Made by a program: the position numbers and the translations under genes | The notes under the pieces: generated by a model | What the model was told of the DNA's origin: nothing | What the model saw: the letters and a program-made list of their open reading frames with translations, nothing else | Databases searched by the model: none | Shown: positions 8,801-18,264 of the stretch, in pieces | Layout of the letters: each line of letters starts with the position of its first letter | How positions within the stretch are numbered: position 1 is the stretch's first letter | Assembly (NCBI RefSeq): GCF_027111335.1 | Contig: NZ_CP114288.1 | Location: 2,542,001-2,606,000 of the forward strand | DNA from: Flavobacterium aquiphilum | GTDB taxonomy: Bacteria > Bacteroidota > Bacteroidia > Flavobacteriales > Flavobacteriaceae | Length of the DNA: 64,000 bases | Reading direction: 5' to 3'

Positions 8801-9235
8801 ATGCTTATGAAAATAGGAGTTACATTTAGTGCATTTGATTTGTTGCATGCAGGGCATATTAAGATGCTTGAGGAAGCAAAGCAACAATGTGATTATTTAA
8901 TAGTGGGATTACAAACAGATCCCACAATAGATCGCCCCTCTAAGAACAAACCTACTCAGTCTATTGTTGAGCGATACATACAGTTGAAAGGATGCAAATT
9001 TGTCGATGAGATTGTGCCTTATTCTACTGAACGTGATTTGGAAGATATTTTACAATCTTTTCAAATTCATTTGCGTTTTTTGGGTGAAGAATATAAGGAT
9101 AGAGATTTTACCGGCAGAACTTATTGTGAGGAAAAAGGAATAGCCTTTTATTTTAATACACGTGATCATCGTTTTTCGAGCAGTGGCTTGGGTAAAGAAG
9201 TCTTTCAATTGGAACTTTTAAATGAAAAAAGATGA
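8801..9235 (+). CDS. cytidylyltransferase-like nucleotidyltransferase (TagD type)
   Basis: Transfers a nucleotide to a phosphorylated small molecule. The 144 residues open with the family signature GVTFSAFDLLHAGH, whose HAGH is the HxGH nucleotide-binding motif, and continue with VGLQTDPTIDR. The second family motif, RTxGISTT in TagD, is replaced by RFSSSGLGKEV, so the substrate may not be glycerol 3-phosphate. An alternative ATG lies two codons downstream (8807). It overlaps manC by 4 bases (ATGA), showing translational coupling. No CDP-glycerol transferase or CDP-alcohol enzyme is visible nearby, so what it activates is unknown. Confidence 0.75.
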   Translation: MLMKIGVTFSAFDLLHAGHIKMLEEAKQQCDYLIVGLQTDPTIDRPSKNKPTQSIVERYIQLKGCKFVDEIVPYSTERDLEDILQSFQIHLRFLGEEYKDRDFTGRTYCEEKGIAFYFNTRDHRFSSSGLGKEVFQLELLNEKR

Positions 9236-10236
9236 GTACCAGTAATGAGATAGTTCATGTAGTATTGACAGGGGGTGTCGGTAGCAGACTATGGCCACTT
9301 TCGAGAAAGACTAAACCAAAGCAGTATCTGGAGTTATTCGATGGTCAGTCCTTATTGGAGAAGACCATTGCCCGTAATTTAAGTATTACAGATAAATTAT
9401 TGATTGTTGGAAATATTGAAAATTATTCCCTCAGTTGCGAGGTCATGAAAAAGTTTGATACTATTCATTCTCACATTATAGAGGCTGCTCCACGTAATAC
9501 AGCTGCTGCCATTGCCTTTGCTGCATTTCAATCTCAATCAGATGCTATTTTAATTGTTACTCCGTCTGATCATATTATCGAAGGAGAAGAAGCATATTTT
9601 GACGCTGTTAAGAAAGCAATTACAATTGCAAATAAAAATTATTTAGTCACTTTTGGAATTAAGCCTTCTAAAGCTGAAACTGGATATGGTTATATTGAGT
9701 TTATGGACGAGAATGTAGTGGCATTTCATGAAAAACCTACTAATGAGAAGGCTACTATGTTTTTGAATCGGGGTAACTTTTATTGGAATAGTGGTCTTTT
9801 TTGTTTTAAAGCAGGGGTATTTTTAGAGCAACTTGAAAAACATGATCCTGAGGTGTATCATAAGTCAAAATTAGCATGGGAAGCAAGTAATAATGGATTC
9901 TTAGATTATAATCTTTCGATGGAAATCCCTTCTACTAGCGTTGATTATGCCGTAATGGAGCGCAGTAAAAATATCAAGGTTGTTGCTTCTTCATTTGAAT
10001 GGTCTGATTTAGGTTCATTTGAATCAGTTTATGATTATTTGGTTAAGTCTGGTCATAAAACAGATGCTAATGGTAATATTCTTATTGGAACTACCACACA
10101 TACTTCATTTGTAGGTCTTAAAAATTGTCTCTTGATTTATACACTGGACGCTTTTTTGGTATTGCAAAAGGAATATTCACAGGAAGTAAAGCGGACTTAT
10201 CAAGAACTTGAAGCAATAGATTCTCCCTTATTATAA
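9232..10236 (+). CDS. manC: mannose-1-phosphate guanylyltransferase
   Basis: Makes GDP-mannose from GTP and mannose 1-phosphate. The pyrophosphorylase signature GGVGSRLWPLSRKTKPKQY is near the N-terminus, followed by AAPRNTAAAIAFAAF, VTPSDHII, ETGYGYIEF and FHEKPT, all typical of the ManC/GMP family. At 334 residues it has only the transferase domain; the C-terminal cupin domain with phosphomannose isomerase activity found in bifunctional ManC proteins is absent. It overlaps the preceding gene by 4 bases and is followed by fcl and gmd, so its product most likely feeds GDP-fucose synthesis. A dedicated mannose-6-phosphate isomerase is not in the window. Confidence 0.93.
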   Translation: MSTSNEIVHVVLTGGVGSRLWPLSRKTKPKQYLELFDGQSLLEKTIARNLSITDKLLIVGNIENYSLSCEVMKKFDTIHSHIIEAAPRNTAAAIAFAAFQSQSDAILIVTPSDHIIEGEEAYFDAVKKAITIANKNYLVTFGIKPSKAETGYGYIEFMDENVVAFHEKPTNEKATMFLNRGNFYWNSGLFCFKAGVFLEQLEKHDPEVYHKSKLAWEASNNGFLDYNLSMEIPSTSVDYAVMERSKNIKVVASSFEWSDLGSFESVYDYLVKSGHKTDANGNILIGTTTHTSFVGLKNCLLIYTLDAFLVLQKEYSQEVKRTYQELEAIDSPLL

Positions 10237-10255
10237 TTTTTTTTTACAGAATGGC

Positions 10256-11212
10256 ATGATTAATAAAAATTCAAAAATATATGTAGCTGGCCACAATGGG
10301 ATGGTTGGTCGGTCAATATGGCAAATATTAAAAGCTAATGGATATTCTAATCTTTTAGGATGTCCGAGCAATGAGTTAGATCTTAGGAACCAAAAAGCGG
10401 TTAAGGAGTATATTGAATGGAATAGGCCTGATGTAATTATCGATGCAGCCGCAAGAGTTGGAGGTATGATGGCCAATAATGATTACCCTTACCAATTTAT
10501 AATGGAAAATATGCAAATCCAGAATAATCTAATTGATGCGGCTTTTAAATCTGGGGTGGGCAAGTTTATCTTTCTTGGAAGTTCTTGTATCTATCCTAGA
10601 TTAGCTCCTCAGCCCTTGAAAGAAGATTATTTACTAACAGGAGCTTTGGAACCTACTAATGAACCGTATGCGATTGCAAAAATAACGGGAGTAAAGGCTT
10701 GCCAGGCCATTCGTAATCAGTTTGGGAAGGACTATGTAAGTTTAATGCCAACGAATCTTTATGGTACACATGATAATTTTGATTTGGATACGTCACACGT
10801 TTTGCCTGCAATGATCCGCAAATTTCATGACGCAAAAGTAAATAACGATAGTTTCGTTACACTTTGGGGAACAGGTTCACCGATGAGAGAATTTCTTTTT
10901 GTGGATGATCTGGCCACTGCAGTTGTTTTTGCTTTAGAAAATGAGTTGCCTTATTATTTGTATAATGTAGGTACCGGAGAAGATTTGACCATTAAATGTT
11001 TGGCCGAAACTATTCAAAAGATTGTAGGCTTCAATGGAAAAATAATATGGGACAATAGTAAACCAGATGGTACCCCACGAAAACTTATGGATATTTCAAG
11101 AATGCATACTTTGGGATGGAAACACCAAGTTAAATTGGAAGCAGGGATTCAAATAACTTACAAATGGTTTTTAGAAAATAGTGACAATTTTAAGCAGGTA
11201 AAAATAAATTAA
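10256..11212 (+). CDS. fcl: GDP-L-fucose synthase
   Basis: Converts GDP-4-keto-6-deoxymannose to GDP-L-fucose by epimerisation and NADPH reduction. It is a short-chain dehydrogenase of 318 residues with the dinucleotide motif GHNGMVG (residues 12-18), the sequence GSSCIYPRLAPQPLKEDYLL typical of the family, and the catalytic pair Tyr138/Lys142 in EPYAIAKI. REFLFVDDLA is also characteristic. The ATG at 10256 is used; another ATG lies at 10251 in a different frame. The gene sits 19 bases after manC and is followed by gmd, completing the two-step route from GDP-mannose. Confidence 0.95.
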   Translation: MINKNSKIYVAGHNGMVGRSIWQILKANGYSNLLGCPSNELDLRNQKAVKEYIEWNRPDVIIDAAARVGGMMANNDYPYQFIMENMQIQNNLIDAAFKSGVGKFIFLGSSCIYPRLAPQPLKEDYLLTGALEPTNEPYAIAKITGVKACQAIRNQFGKDYVSLMPTNLYGTHDNFDLDTSHVLPAMIRKFHDAKVNNDSFVTLWGTGSPMREFLFVDDLATAVVFALENELPYYLYNVGTGEDLTIKCLAETIQKIVGFNGKIIWDNSKPDGTPRKLMDISRMHTLGWKHQVKLEAGIQITYKWFLENSDNFKQVKIN

Positions 11213-11289
11213 TAATAAAAAACCATATAAAGCTACTTATATAAAGATAAGTAAGCAATTATTGTAATTACAAACATTAATCATTTATT

Positions 11290-12414
11290 ATGAATAAGAT
11301 ACAAAAAACAGCTTTTATTACTGGAGTTACAGGACAGGATGGTGCTTATTTAAGTGAGTTTTTGCTTAAAAAGGGCTATGTAGTTCACGGTCTAAAACGA
11401 CGCTCTTCCTTGTTTAATACGGAAAGAATTGATCATTTGTATCAGGATCCTCATGTAGTTGATCGTAATTTCTTTTTGCATTACGGTGATATGACTGATA
11501 GTACAAATTTAATACGATTAATTAAAGAAATTCAGCCAGATGAAATATATAATTTGGCAGCGATGAGTCATGTTGCAGTTTCTTTTGAAACACCTGAATA
11601 TACAGGTAATGCAGATGGGCTAGGGGCATTAAGGATATTGGATGCCGTTCGTTTGTTGGGGATGGAGAAAAAGACAAGGATCTACCAAGCTTCAACATCA
11701 GAATTGTACGGTAAAGTTCAAGAAGTGCCACAATCAGAGCGTACTCCTTTTTATCCGAGATCTCCTTATGCTGTGGCCAAAATGTATGCCTATTGGATGA
11801 CTGTTAATTATCGGGAAGCTTACGGTATGTATGCTTGTAATGGTATTTTGTTTAATCATGAATCACCTATTCGTGGAGAAACTTTTGTAACCCGAAAAAT
11901 TACAAGAGCCGCGTCTAAAATTGCTTTGGGATTACAACATAAATTATACTTAGGCAATTTGGATGCAAAAAGAGATTGGGGACATGCAAAAGATTATGTC
12001 CGAATGATGTGGATGATCTTGCAAGCGGATGAGCCGGAGGATTGGGTGATTGCTACAGGAAAGACAACTACTGTAAGAGATTTTGTTCGTATGAGTTTTG
12101 AAGAGGTAGGTATTGAATTAGAATTTAGAGGTGTTGGAATAAATGAAAGGGGATATGTTAAATCGTGTTCTAAAGTTGAGTATCAATTGCCGATTGGAAA
12201 AGAAGTTTTAGCCGTTGATCCTAAGTATTTTAGGCCAACAGAGGTAAATTTGTTAATTGGCGATCCCACTAAAGCCATGACAAAGTTGGGATGGGAATGT
12301 AAATATGACCTGGCCGCTTTAGTTAAAGATATGATGGAGTCCGACTTAAAATTGATGCAACGAGATTTTTACTTGAATGAATGTGGCTATAGCATCTTCA
12401 ATTATTTTGAATAA
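11290..12414 (+). CDS. gmd: GDP-mannose 4,6-dehydratase
   Basis: Dehydrates GDP-mannose to GDP-4-keto-6-deoxymannose, the step before fcl. The 374 residues begin with the NADP-binding motif [17 protein letters not shown], contain [28 protein letters not shown] and the YxxxK motif in [12 protein letters not shown], and later [18 protein letters not shown], which is nearly invariant in Gmd. Length agrees with the family. A gap of 77 bases separates it from fcl. GDP-L-fucose or GDP-rhamnose could be the final product; the adjacent fcl favours fucose. Confidence 0.96.
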   Translation: MNKIQKTAFITGVTGQDGAYLSEFLLKKGYVVHGLKRRSSLFNTERIDHLYQDPHVVDRNFFLHYGDMTDSTNLIRLIKEIQPDEIYNLAAMSHVAVSFETPEYTGNADGLGALRILDAVRLLGMEKKTRIYQASTSELYGKVQEVPQSERTPFYPRSPYAVAKMYAYWMTVNYREAYGMYACNGILFNHESPIRGETFVTRKITRAASKIALGLQHKLYLGNLDAKRDWGHAKDYVRMMWMILQADEPEDWVIATGKTTTVRDFVRMSFEEVGIELEFRGVGINERGYVKSCSKVEYQLPIGKEVLAVDPKYFRPTEVNLLIGDPTKAMTKLGWECKYDLAALVKDMMESDLKLMQRDFYLNECGYSIFNYFE

Positions 12415-12551
12415 ATGACTAAAAAAATAATCCTTTTAACTAAAGTTCAATTGTGAATTTTTGTTACAGGGTTGATCATTTATCATAAACGTTTTATATA
12501 AAAAGAATGCTTTTAGGATTCACTATTCTTGTATTTTGAAGTGAGAAAAAA

Positions 12552-13682
12552 ATGAAAAAATTGTTGTATGTAGCACCCGTTATTCTTGATTTTAAAAAAT
12601 TAAATGGTGTAGCAAAAAAAGTATTAAATCATTATAAAGTATTCTGTAAGTTTTATAAAGCAGAAATGATAGCTTATGGGACAAATTGTTTGTATTATTT
12701 TCATGATGATACAATCGATGAAATCCCCCTGAAAGGATTAAACAGAAGGTTAAAATTGTATTTATTTATTAAGAGTGCCTTAATTTCAAAGGAGTATCAA
12801 TGCGTTTATATACGATACCATCTTTCAGATCTTTTATTTGTTTATGTATTAAGGTTATTGAAAGAAAGAAAGGCGAAAATTGTTATTGAAATTCCCACAT
12901 ACCCATATAAAAAAGAATTATTAAAAAGTAAGAAAGGCTCTTTACGTTATTTTGTTGATATAAGTTCTCGTTTATTCTTAAAATTATATGTCGGACGTGT
13001 TGTTACCTATTCTGATCATGTCAATATTTTTGGTATTCAAACTATCAATACTATTAATGGGGTTATTTATGATGATTTAATTCCATCTCAAAAGTCCGTT
13101 TATTCTGAAACAGAAATCAATTTAATATCCGTATCCGTAACAATGAGTTGCCATGGTTACGATCGACTGATAGAAGGACTATATAACTACTACAAAAATA
13201 ACCGAAAAATAGCCGTCTATTATCATTTAGTTGGGGATGGAATTGAAATATCTAACTATAAACGATTAGTGAAAAAATATGGATTAGAAAAGTATGTGAA
13301 ATTTTATGATTTTAAAGTTGGTGATGAATTAGATGAAATTTATAACAAATCAGATATTGCAATTAATTCATTGGCAATTCACAGAATTGGTTTAAAAACA
13401 GAAAGCACCATAAAATCAAAAGAGTATGCTGCCAAAGGATTGCCAATGGTCTCTTCTTATGCTGTTGATGCTTTTTCACCAGAGGATAATGAAAAATATG
13501 TCTTAAAAATAAGTTCTGATGATTCAGCCGTTCAAGTGGACCAATTGGTTTTGTTTTACAAACAGCTATATCAAAAAGATTCAGCTAATGTGTCAGTTGA
13601 TATTCGTAAAGCCTCCCAAATGAGATGTGACATGGTAAATACTTTAACGGGTATTATGAATTATTTTAATACCGGTATTTAG
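12552..13682 (+). CDS. glycosyltransferase, GT4-like
   Basis: Probably adds one sugar to the lipid-linked repeat unit at the inner face of the membrane. The 376-residue protein has an N-terminal half rich in Tyr and Lys without strong motifs. The C-terminal half has a GT-B layout: NLISVSVTMSCHGYDRLIEG, YYHLVGDG, KYVKFYDFKVGDELDEIYNK, and a weakened nucleotide-sugar site around KSKEYAAKGLPMVSSY, where many GT4 enzymes have ExFGxxxxEAxAxGxPVI. The donor sugar cannot be read. It starts 137 bases after gmd and ends 2 bases before the polymerase gene. Confidence 0.75.
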   Translation: MKKLLYVAPVILDFKKLNGVAKKVLNHYKVFCKFYKAEMIAYGTNCLYYFHDDTIDEIPLKGLNRRLKLYLFIKSALISKEYQCVYIRYHLSDLLFVYVLRLLKERKAKIVIEIPTYPYKKELLKSKKGSLRYFVDISSRLFLKLYVGRVVTYSDHVNIFGIQTINTINGVIYDDLIPSQKSVYSETEINLISVSVTMSCHGYDRLIEGLYNYYKNNRKIAVYYHLVGDGIEISNYKRLVKKYGLEKYVKFYDFKVGDELDEIYNKSDIAINSLAIHRIGLKTESTIKSKEYAAKGLPMVSSYAVDAFSPEDNEKYVLKISSDDSAVQVDQLVLFYKQLYQKDSANVSVDIRKASQMRCDMVNTLTGIMNYFNTGI

Positions 13683-13684
13683 AT

Positions 13685-15184
13685 TTGAAGAATTATAATT
13701 TTATAATTTCGGTATTGACACTCTTGGCATTTATCGAAAGTTACTATCTCTTTGTTGCAGTGACTCCCCGTAATGGTCTTGATTTTTTATTTGTTATTCC
13801 ATTATTTTTTGCTTTTTGTGTTTTAACTTTTGGAAGAGTAATACTTCCGTATCAAGAAAAAGGAATAGGATTAAAAATTTACTATGGTATTGTTTTAGTG
13901 CGCTATTTATTACAGCCGTTTCTCATTGTTCTTTCTGATGGCAAACTCAATGTAAGAATGCCGGAAGCAAAAGCAGATTCGTACCCAATAGCTATTTTTA
14001 TTTATTGTATTGAATTATTTATTGCCTGCTTAGTAATAAAAAAATGGTTCCCATTTTACATTAAAAAGTATGCAAAAACAATAAAGTCAAAAAGTCAGAT
14101 TCCATTGAATACTTACGGCAAGAATGTGCTTATTGTTTTTTTATTATTTCTTTTGCTTAGATTCAATTCGTGGATTCCAGGACTCAAAATTCTTGGTTTA
14201 AAAGAATCATATTCATCTGTGGCAGTTGTGTTTGATGCAACTATTTTTAATTGTTTAAAAGGGTATCTTTTTATAGTATTACTTGTGGAAGCCAAAAGGC
14301 ACAGTTATTATAAGAGTCAATTTAAATTTTATTTTAGTCTTGCTTTTTTAGCAGCTATTTTTAATTTCATATCTTATTTTGGTAGTAATCGATCATTTAT
14401 TTATGAAACTGCAATTGCGACTCTGGTTATTTTAATTTACAGCTATCCTCAATTCAAGAAAAAAATACTAGCTATTATTTTGCCATTGGCTTTATCGATG
14501 ATGTTTTTTTCTTATGTTAACAAGCAGTTTGCAACGGATAATGCCATTACTTTTAGAACTCAAAACACGTTTACTTTGATTTCAACTATAGTTGAAGAAT
14601 ATTCTAATGGTCTTTGGACCGTAGCTAGATCATATCAAGCATCAGCAGGCTTATCATCAAAGGCTTCTTTTGAGGCTTTTATTAAGGACTTATCTGATGG
14701 ATTTTCTGGACTTTCGGATTTGCCTTTTATTAAAACACTTAATTCTAGTTTATCAGGATTACGCTCGTCATCAACTATTTTTAAAGATTCTCTTAAACAA
14801 AGAGATGATAGAGGGCAGATGCTGTCTTTATCAGGAGGGTTTTTAATTATTGGAGGAAACTTATTGGGATGGCCTTTTTTGGTAATTGGAAATTATTTGA
14901 TGATAAGGCTGCTTGTAAAAATGGAAGTTGCCTCCAAGATTGTTAAAGATTTATATTATAAGTATATGTATATATGGATGTCAATACTTATGGGACTTGT
15001 TCATTGTTATTGCTTACAAACTATCGTATTCTGTTGGAGTAAATTTATTCTTTTTTATTGGCTTGTTTTGTTTATAAATGAATTGGGATGTTCTAAAAGG
15101 GTTACATATGGAAGACACCAATTAACATCTGTTGCCATCAATTCAGAAGTAAACAATGAATTATCAAGTAAAATTAAATTATGA
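13685..15184 (+). CDS. Wzy-like polysaccharide polymerase (integral membrane)
   Basis: Likely joins flipped repeat units into the long polymer at the outer face of the inner membrane. The 499 residues contain about 10-12 hydrophobic segments (for example FIISVLTLLAFIESYYLFVAV at the start) and a long soluble loop around residues 280-375 (SNGLWTVARSYQASAGLSS, then SGLRSSSTIFKDSLKQRDDR), as expected for Wzy proteins. Sequence motifs are poorly conserved in this family, so the call rests on topology and position between glycosyltransferase genes and a flippase. The frame opens at a TTG 2 bases after the previous stop, and its last 4 bases overlap the next gene (ATGA). Confidence 0.7.
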   Translation: MKNYNFIISVLTLLAFIESYYLFVAVTPRNGLDFLFVIPLFFAFCVLTFGRVILPYQEKGIGLKIYYGIVLVRYLLQPFLIVLSDGKLNVRMPEAKADSYPIAIFIYCIELFIACLVIKKWFPFYIKKYAKTIKSKSQIPLNTYGKNVLIVFLLFLLLRFNSWIPGLKILGLKESYSSVAVVFDATIFNCLKGYLFIVLLVEAKRHSYYKSQFKFYFSLAFLAAIFNFISYFGSNRSFIYETAIATLVILIYSYPQFKKKILAIILPLALSMMFFSYVNKQFATDNAITFRTQNTFTLISTIVEEYSNGLWTVARSYQASAGLSSKASFEAFIKDLSDGFSGLSDLPFIKTLNSSLSGLRSSSTIFKDSLKQRDDRGQMLSLSGGFLIIGGNLLGWPFLVIGNYLMIRLLVKMEVASKIVKDLYYKYMYIWMSILMGLVHCYCLQTIVFCWSKFILFYWLVLFINELGCSKRVTYGRHQLTSVAINSEVNNELSSKIKL

Positions 15185-16440
15185 AGAAACGAGTACTAAT
15201 TATCTTGAATACTAAGTATCCTTATGATAAGTCTGAAGATTTTTTATCGAATGAGTTGGATTATGTAAAGGGATTTGATGAAGTTATATGTTTTCCAATA
15301 TTGGTTTATGGAGAGAAAACCAGTGAATCTATAATTTATAAATCAACCATACAATCAGTCAAATTTTATAACAGCCCAGTTTCTTATAAGAGTAAAACAA
15401 GATTAATAAAATTATTATTTTCAGTTTTTAATAATGCACAAACTTACAGAGAGTTGACTTCTCTAATTGCTACTAGGCGCATTTCATTAAGGAATTTGAA
15501 GCAATTGTTTTCTTTTTTATTTATAGCCAACAATGCAATGCTTGACATTAGTAAAGTCATCAAACAGAATTATAGAAATGTTGATGTGATATTGTATTCT
15601 TATTGGATGCATGCTGGTGCATTTACGGCTATTTCACTACAAAAAAAACTTAAAAAGAAAGTTGCGATAAGGAAAATAATTACTCGCTGTCATCGATTTG
15701 ATTTATATGAATATGCTGATTCTGGTCAATATTTGCCTATGAGAAATTATATTTTTTCTAATATTGATGAAATTCATTCTATTTCCGAAGACGGTTTGTC
15801 TTATCTAAAAAATAAATACAAAATAGATACAGGTAAAGTATTTCTTTCTCGATTAGGTTCTTTAGATCGGGGTATTTCAATTTTTCCTAAAACAGTTCCA
15901 TTGCGTCTTGTTTCGTGTTCATGGTTAAGACCTGTAAAACGCGTTTCATCTATAGTAAAAGCGATTTCAGATCTCCCTTTTCAATTAGAATGGGTTCATT
16001 TTGGGGATGGTGAAGAGTTTGATGAAATAAATGAATTAGTGAAAAAAATCACTAACCCTTTAATTACTTGTAAATTGATGGGAGCTTGCAGTAATGAAAA
16101 AGTGTTAGAAGAATATAAAAAGAATCCTTATGATGTTTTTATTAATGTTAGTGAGAACGAAGGTGTCCCGGTATCTATTATGGAAGCCATCTCATTTGGA
16201 AAGATAATAATTGCGACTGATGTAGGCGGTACAGCAGAGATTGTTGAGGATGGGATTAATGGTTTTTTATTGAATAAAGATTTTACTATTGATGAACTTG
16301 TTAGAGTACTTACTAAAGTTGCCTTGTTAGATAGTCAGCAGTTTAATGAAATGTGCCGTCAATCCAGAAGAATTTGGGAAGAAAGGTGTAATGCTGATTA
16401 TAATTACGCTAAATTTTACAGTAACCTATCATTCTATTAG
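15181..16440 (+). CDS. glycosyltransferase, GT4 family
   Basis: A 419-residue GT-B enzyme. The first 200 residues include SYWMHAGAFTAISL and TRCHRFDLYEYAD, typical of acceptor-side folds. The C-terminal donor domain reads SCSWLRPVKRVSSIVKAI, WVHFGDGEEFDE, CKLMGACSNEKVLEEYKKN and the E-x7-E region NVSENEGVPVSIMEAISFGK, with ATDVGGTAEIVEDGINGFLL at the end. The predicted substrate is unknown. It overlaps the polymerase gene by 4 bases, so the two are probably translated together, and the next glycosyltransferase begins 3 bases after its stop. Confidence 0.88.
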   Translation: MKKRVLIILNTKYPYDKSEDFLSNELDYVKGFDEVICFPILVYGEKTSESIIYKSTIQSVKFYNSPVSYKSKTRLIKLLFSVFNNAQTYRELTSLIATRRISLRNLKQLFSFLFIANNAMLDISKVIKQNYRNVDVILYSYWMHAGAFTAISLQKKLKKKVAIRKIITRCHRFDLYEYADSGQYLPMRNYIFSNIDEIHSISEDGLSYLKNKYKIDTGKVFLSRLGSLDRGISIFPKTVPLRLVSCSWLRPVKRVSSIVKAISDLPFQLEWVHFGDGEEFDEINELVKKITNPLITCKLMGACSNEKVLEEYKKNPYDVFINVSENEGVPVSIMEAISFGKIIIATDVGGTAEIVEDGINGFLLNKDFTIDELVRVLTKVALLDSQQFNEMCRQSRRIWEERCNADYNYAKFYSNLSFY

Positions 16441-16443
16441 ATC

Positions 16444-17574
16444 ATGAAAATAAATCTAAATCTACAGTCTTTAAATAATTGGGGAACGGGGATTTGTTTG
16501 TTTGGGAATAAATTGATCGAATATTTAAATCGTAATACCCATTATGAATTGCATGGATGCTTTAATTTTGTTAGAGATATCAAACCAAACGATTTAAATC
16601 GATTTTGTTTCCCGGTAAAATATTCAAAAATTCCTTCGAAGTTAGTTTATTCAAGAGCAATTAATAATGCTTTGCCTTTTTACTATCATCGTATGATGGG
16701 AAATAATGCAAGAATCAATCTTTTTTTTACTTATAAAATTCCCAGAGTTAGATATAGTGGAATTACTGTTTGCACAATACACGATCTAATACCCTTAAAA
16801 GTTGTACAGGAAAGTAAGCAGATAGAGATTAATTACAAAAATGATATTACGTTCGCTATCAATCATTCAGATTATCTGATTACGGTTTCAGAGGCTTCCA
16901 AAAAAGATATTATCTCAGCATTCAATTATCCTGAAAATAAAATCACCGTTATACCAAATGGTGTCGATTTTAATTTCTTCAATAAAGCAATTTGTCCTAG
17001 TTCATTATCGGGTATTAGAGCAAAATATGGTTTGCCAAAAAAATTCATATTGTATTTTGGTAACATAAGGAAACATAAAAATGTCGACCGATTAATAAAG
17101 GCTTACTCTTTGCTTTCTGATGAAATTAGAAATGAAGTAAGTTTAGTCATTACTCAGGGAAATGATGGATTACGAGAGTTGGTTAAAGAATTAGATTTAG
17201 AGCATCAGATTTATTTTACCACATTTATTGATGAAGAAGATATACCATCCATCTATAAATTGGCTTCGATTATGGTGTTTATATCTTTATATGAAGGGTT
17301 TGGATTGCCAATAATAGAAGCTATGGCGGCAGGAACTCCAGTAATTACTTCAAATATTTCTTCAATGCCTGAAATTGCAGGGATGGCAGCAATTTTGGTA
17401 AATCCACTTCAATTAGAAGAAATAGCGGAAGCAATGAAGTTATTGATACAAGATGATGATTTAAGAGCTAAGATGATAGCTTTAGGTTTTGATAATGCCA
17501 AAAAATATAGTTGGAATAATGCCGGAGAAAAGTTAGTGTCACTATGTTCTGAGCTTTTAAATCAAAAACTATGA
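16444..17574 (+). CDS. glycosyltransferase, GT4 family (mannosyltransferase-like)
   Basis: A 376-residue GT-B enzyme that resembles WbaZ/MtfB-type mannosyltransferases. It shows TVCTIHDLIPLKV, YLITVSEASKKDIIS, ITVIPNGVDFNFF, LYFGNIRKHKNVDRLIKAYS and the donor-binding segment SLYEGFGLPIIEAMAAGTPV followed by TSNISSMPEIAG. All expected parts of the fold are present. Given the manC gene in the operon, a mannose donor is reasonable, but this is inference. It overlaps the next acyltransferase gene by 4 bases (ATGA). Confidence 0.9.
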   Translation: MKINLNLQSLNNWGTGICLFGNKLIEYLNRNTHYELHGCFNFVRDIKPNDLNRFCFPVKYSKIPSKLVYSRAINNALPFYYHRMMGNNARINLFFTYKIPRVRYSGITVCTIHDLIPLKVVQESKQIEINYKNDITFAINHSDYLITVSEASKKDIISAFNYPENKITVIPNGVDFNFFNKAICPSSLSGIRAKYGLPKKFILYFGNIRKHKNVDRLIKAYSLLSDEIRNEVSLVITQGNDGLRELVKELDLEHQIYFTTFIDEEDIPSIYKLASIMVFISLYEGFGLPIIEAMAAGTPVITSNISSMPEIAGMAAILVNPLQLEEIAEAMKLLIQDDDLRAKMIALGFDNAKKYSWNNAGEKLVSLCSELLNQKL

Positions 17575-18254
17575 TAAGTCTAATAAAAAGGATTTTCAGA
17601 TTAATTCTTAGTTTACCCAAGACAATCTATTTTAATTTTCTTGTGTTTCCCTTTAAAGTTGCTGTACAGCTTCCTGTTTTAGTAGAGTATACAACAAAAT
17701 TTTATGCGCTGCATAAAAATACAGTGGTGTTGAATGGTAAAATAAAATTTGCAATGATTAAGATTGGATGGGGGGAAGGTTCTCCTGGAAATGAATGCAA
17801 CCGCAATAATTGTTGGATTGTAAAAAAAAAATGTAGGATACTGTTTGAAGGAACAGCACATTTTGCAAAAGGAGTAACCTTGCGGGCAGATAATGAAGGG
17901 ACAATTTCATTTGGAGATAAATTTGTAGCAAATCAAAATTTTTTTTGTGCAAGCAATACGGCAATATCCATCGGAAGCAATGTTGTTTTAGGGTGGAATA
18001 TAAATATTCGTGATGCGGACGGGCATAGTATTTATGATCAAAATCAAAACAGGATTAATCATAACAAACCTATTAGCATTGGTAACAGGGTATGGTTAGC
18101 TAGTTACGTCAGTATTTTAAAGGGGGCAAAAATACCTGATAATAGTATTGTTGCTTATGGGGCTATAGTTACCAAATCCTTTTTCGAAAAGAATGTAATT
18201 ATTGGTGGTATTCCGGCTACAGTTGTTAAGAAGAATATCAATTGGGAAATATAA
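17571..18254 (+). CDS. acyltransferase with hexapeptide repeats
   Basis: A 227-residue left-handed beta-helix protein, likely transferring an acetyl group to a sugar. The N-terminal 60 residues begin with a basic and hydrophobic segment. Repeats of the [LIV]-G-x4 type run through ISFGDKFVANQNFFC, ISIGSNVVLGWNINIRDADG, IGNRVWLASYVSILKGAKIP and NSIVAYGAIVTKSF. The His in DADGHSIYD is a plausible catalytic residue, similar to galactoside-type acetyltransferases that use HD or GH motifs. It overlaps the preceding glycosyltransferase by 4 bases. The acceptor is unknown. Confidence 0.82.
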   Translation: MISLIKRIFRLILSLPKTIYFNFLVFPFKVAVQLPVLVEYTTKFYALHKNTVVLNGKIKFAMIKIGWGEGSPGNECNRNNCWIVKKKCRILFEGTAHFAKGVTLRADNEGTISFGDKFVANQNFFCASNTAISIGSNVVLGWNINIRDADGHSIYDQNQNRINHNKPISIGNRVWLASYVSILKGAKIPDNSIVAYGAIVTKSFFEKNVIIGGIPATVVKKNINWEI

Positions 18255-18264
18255 ATTATAACTG

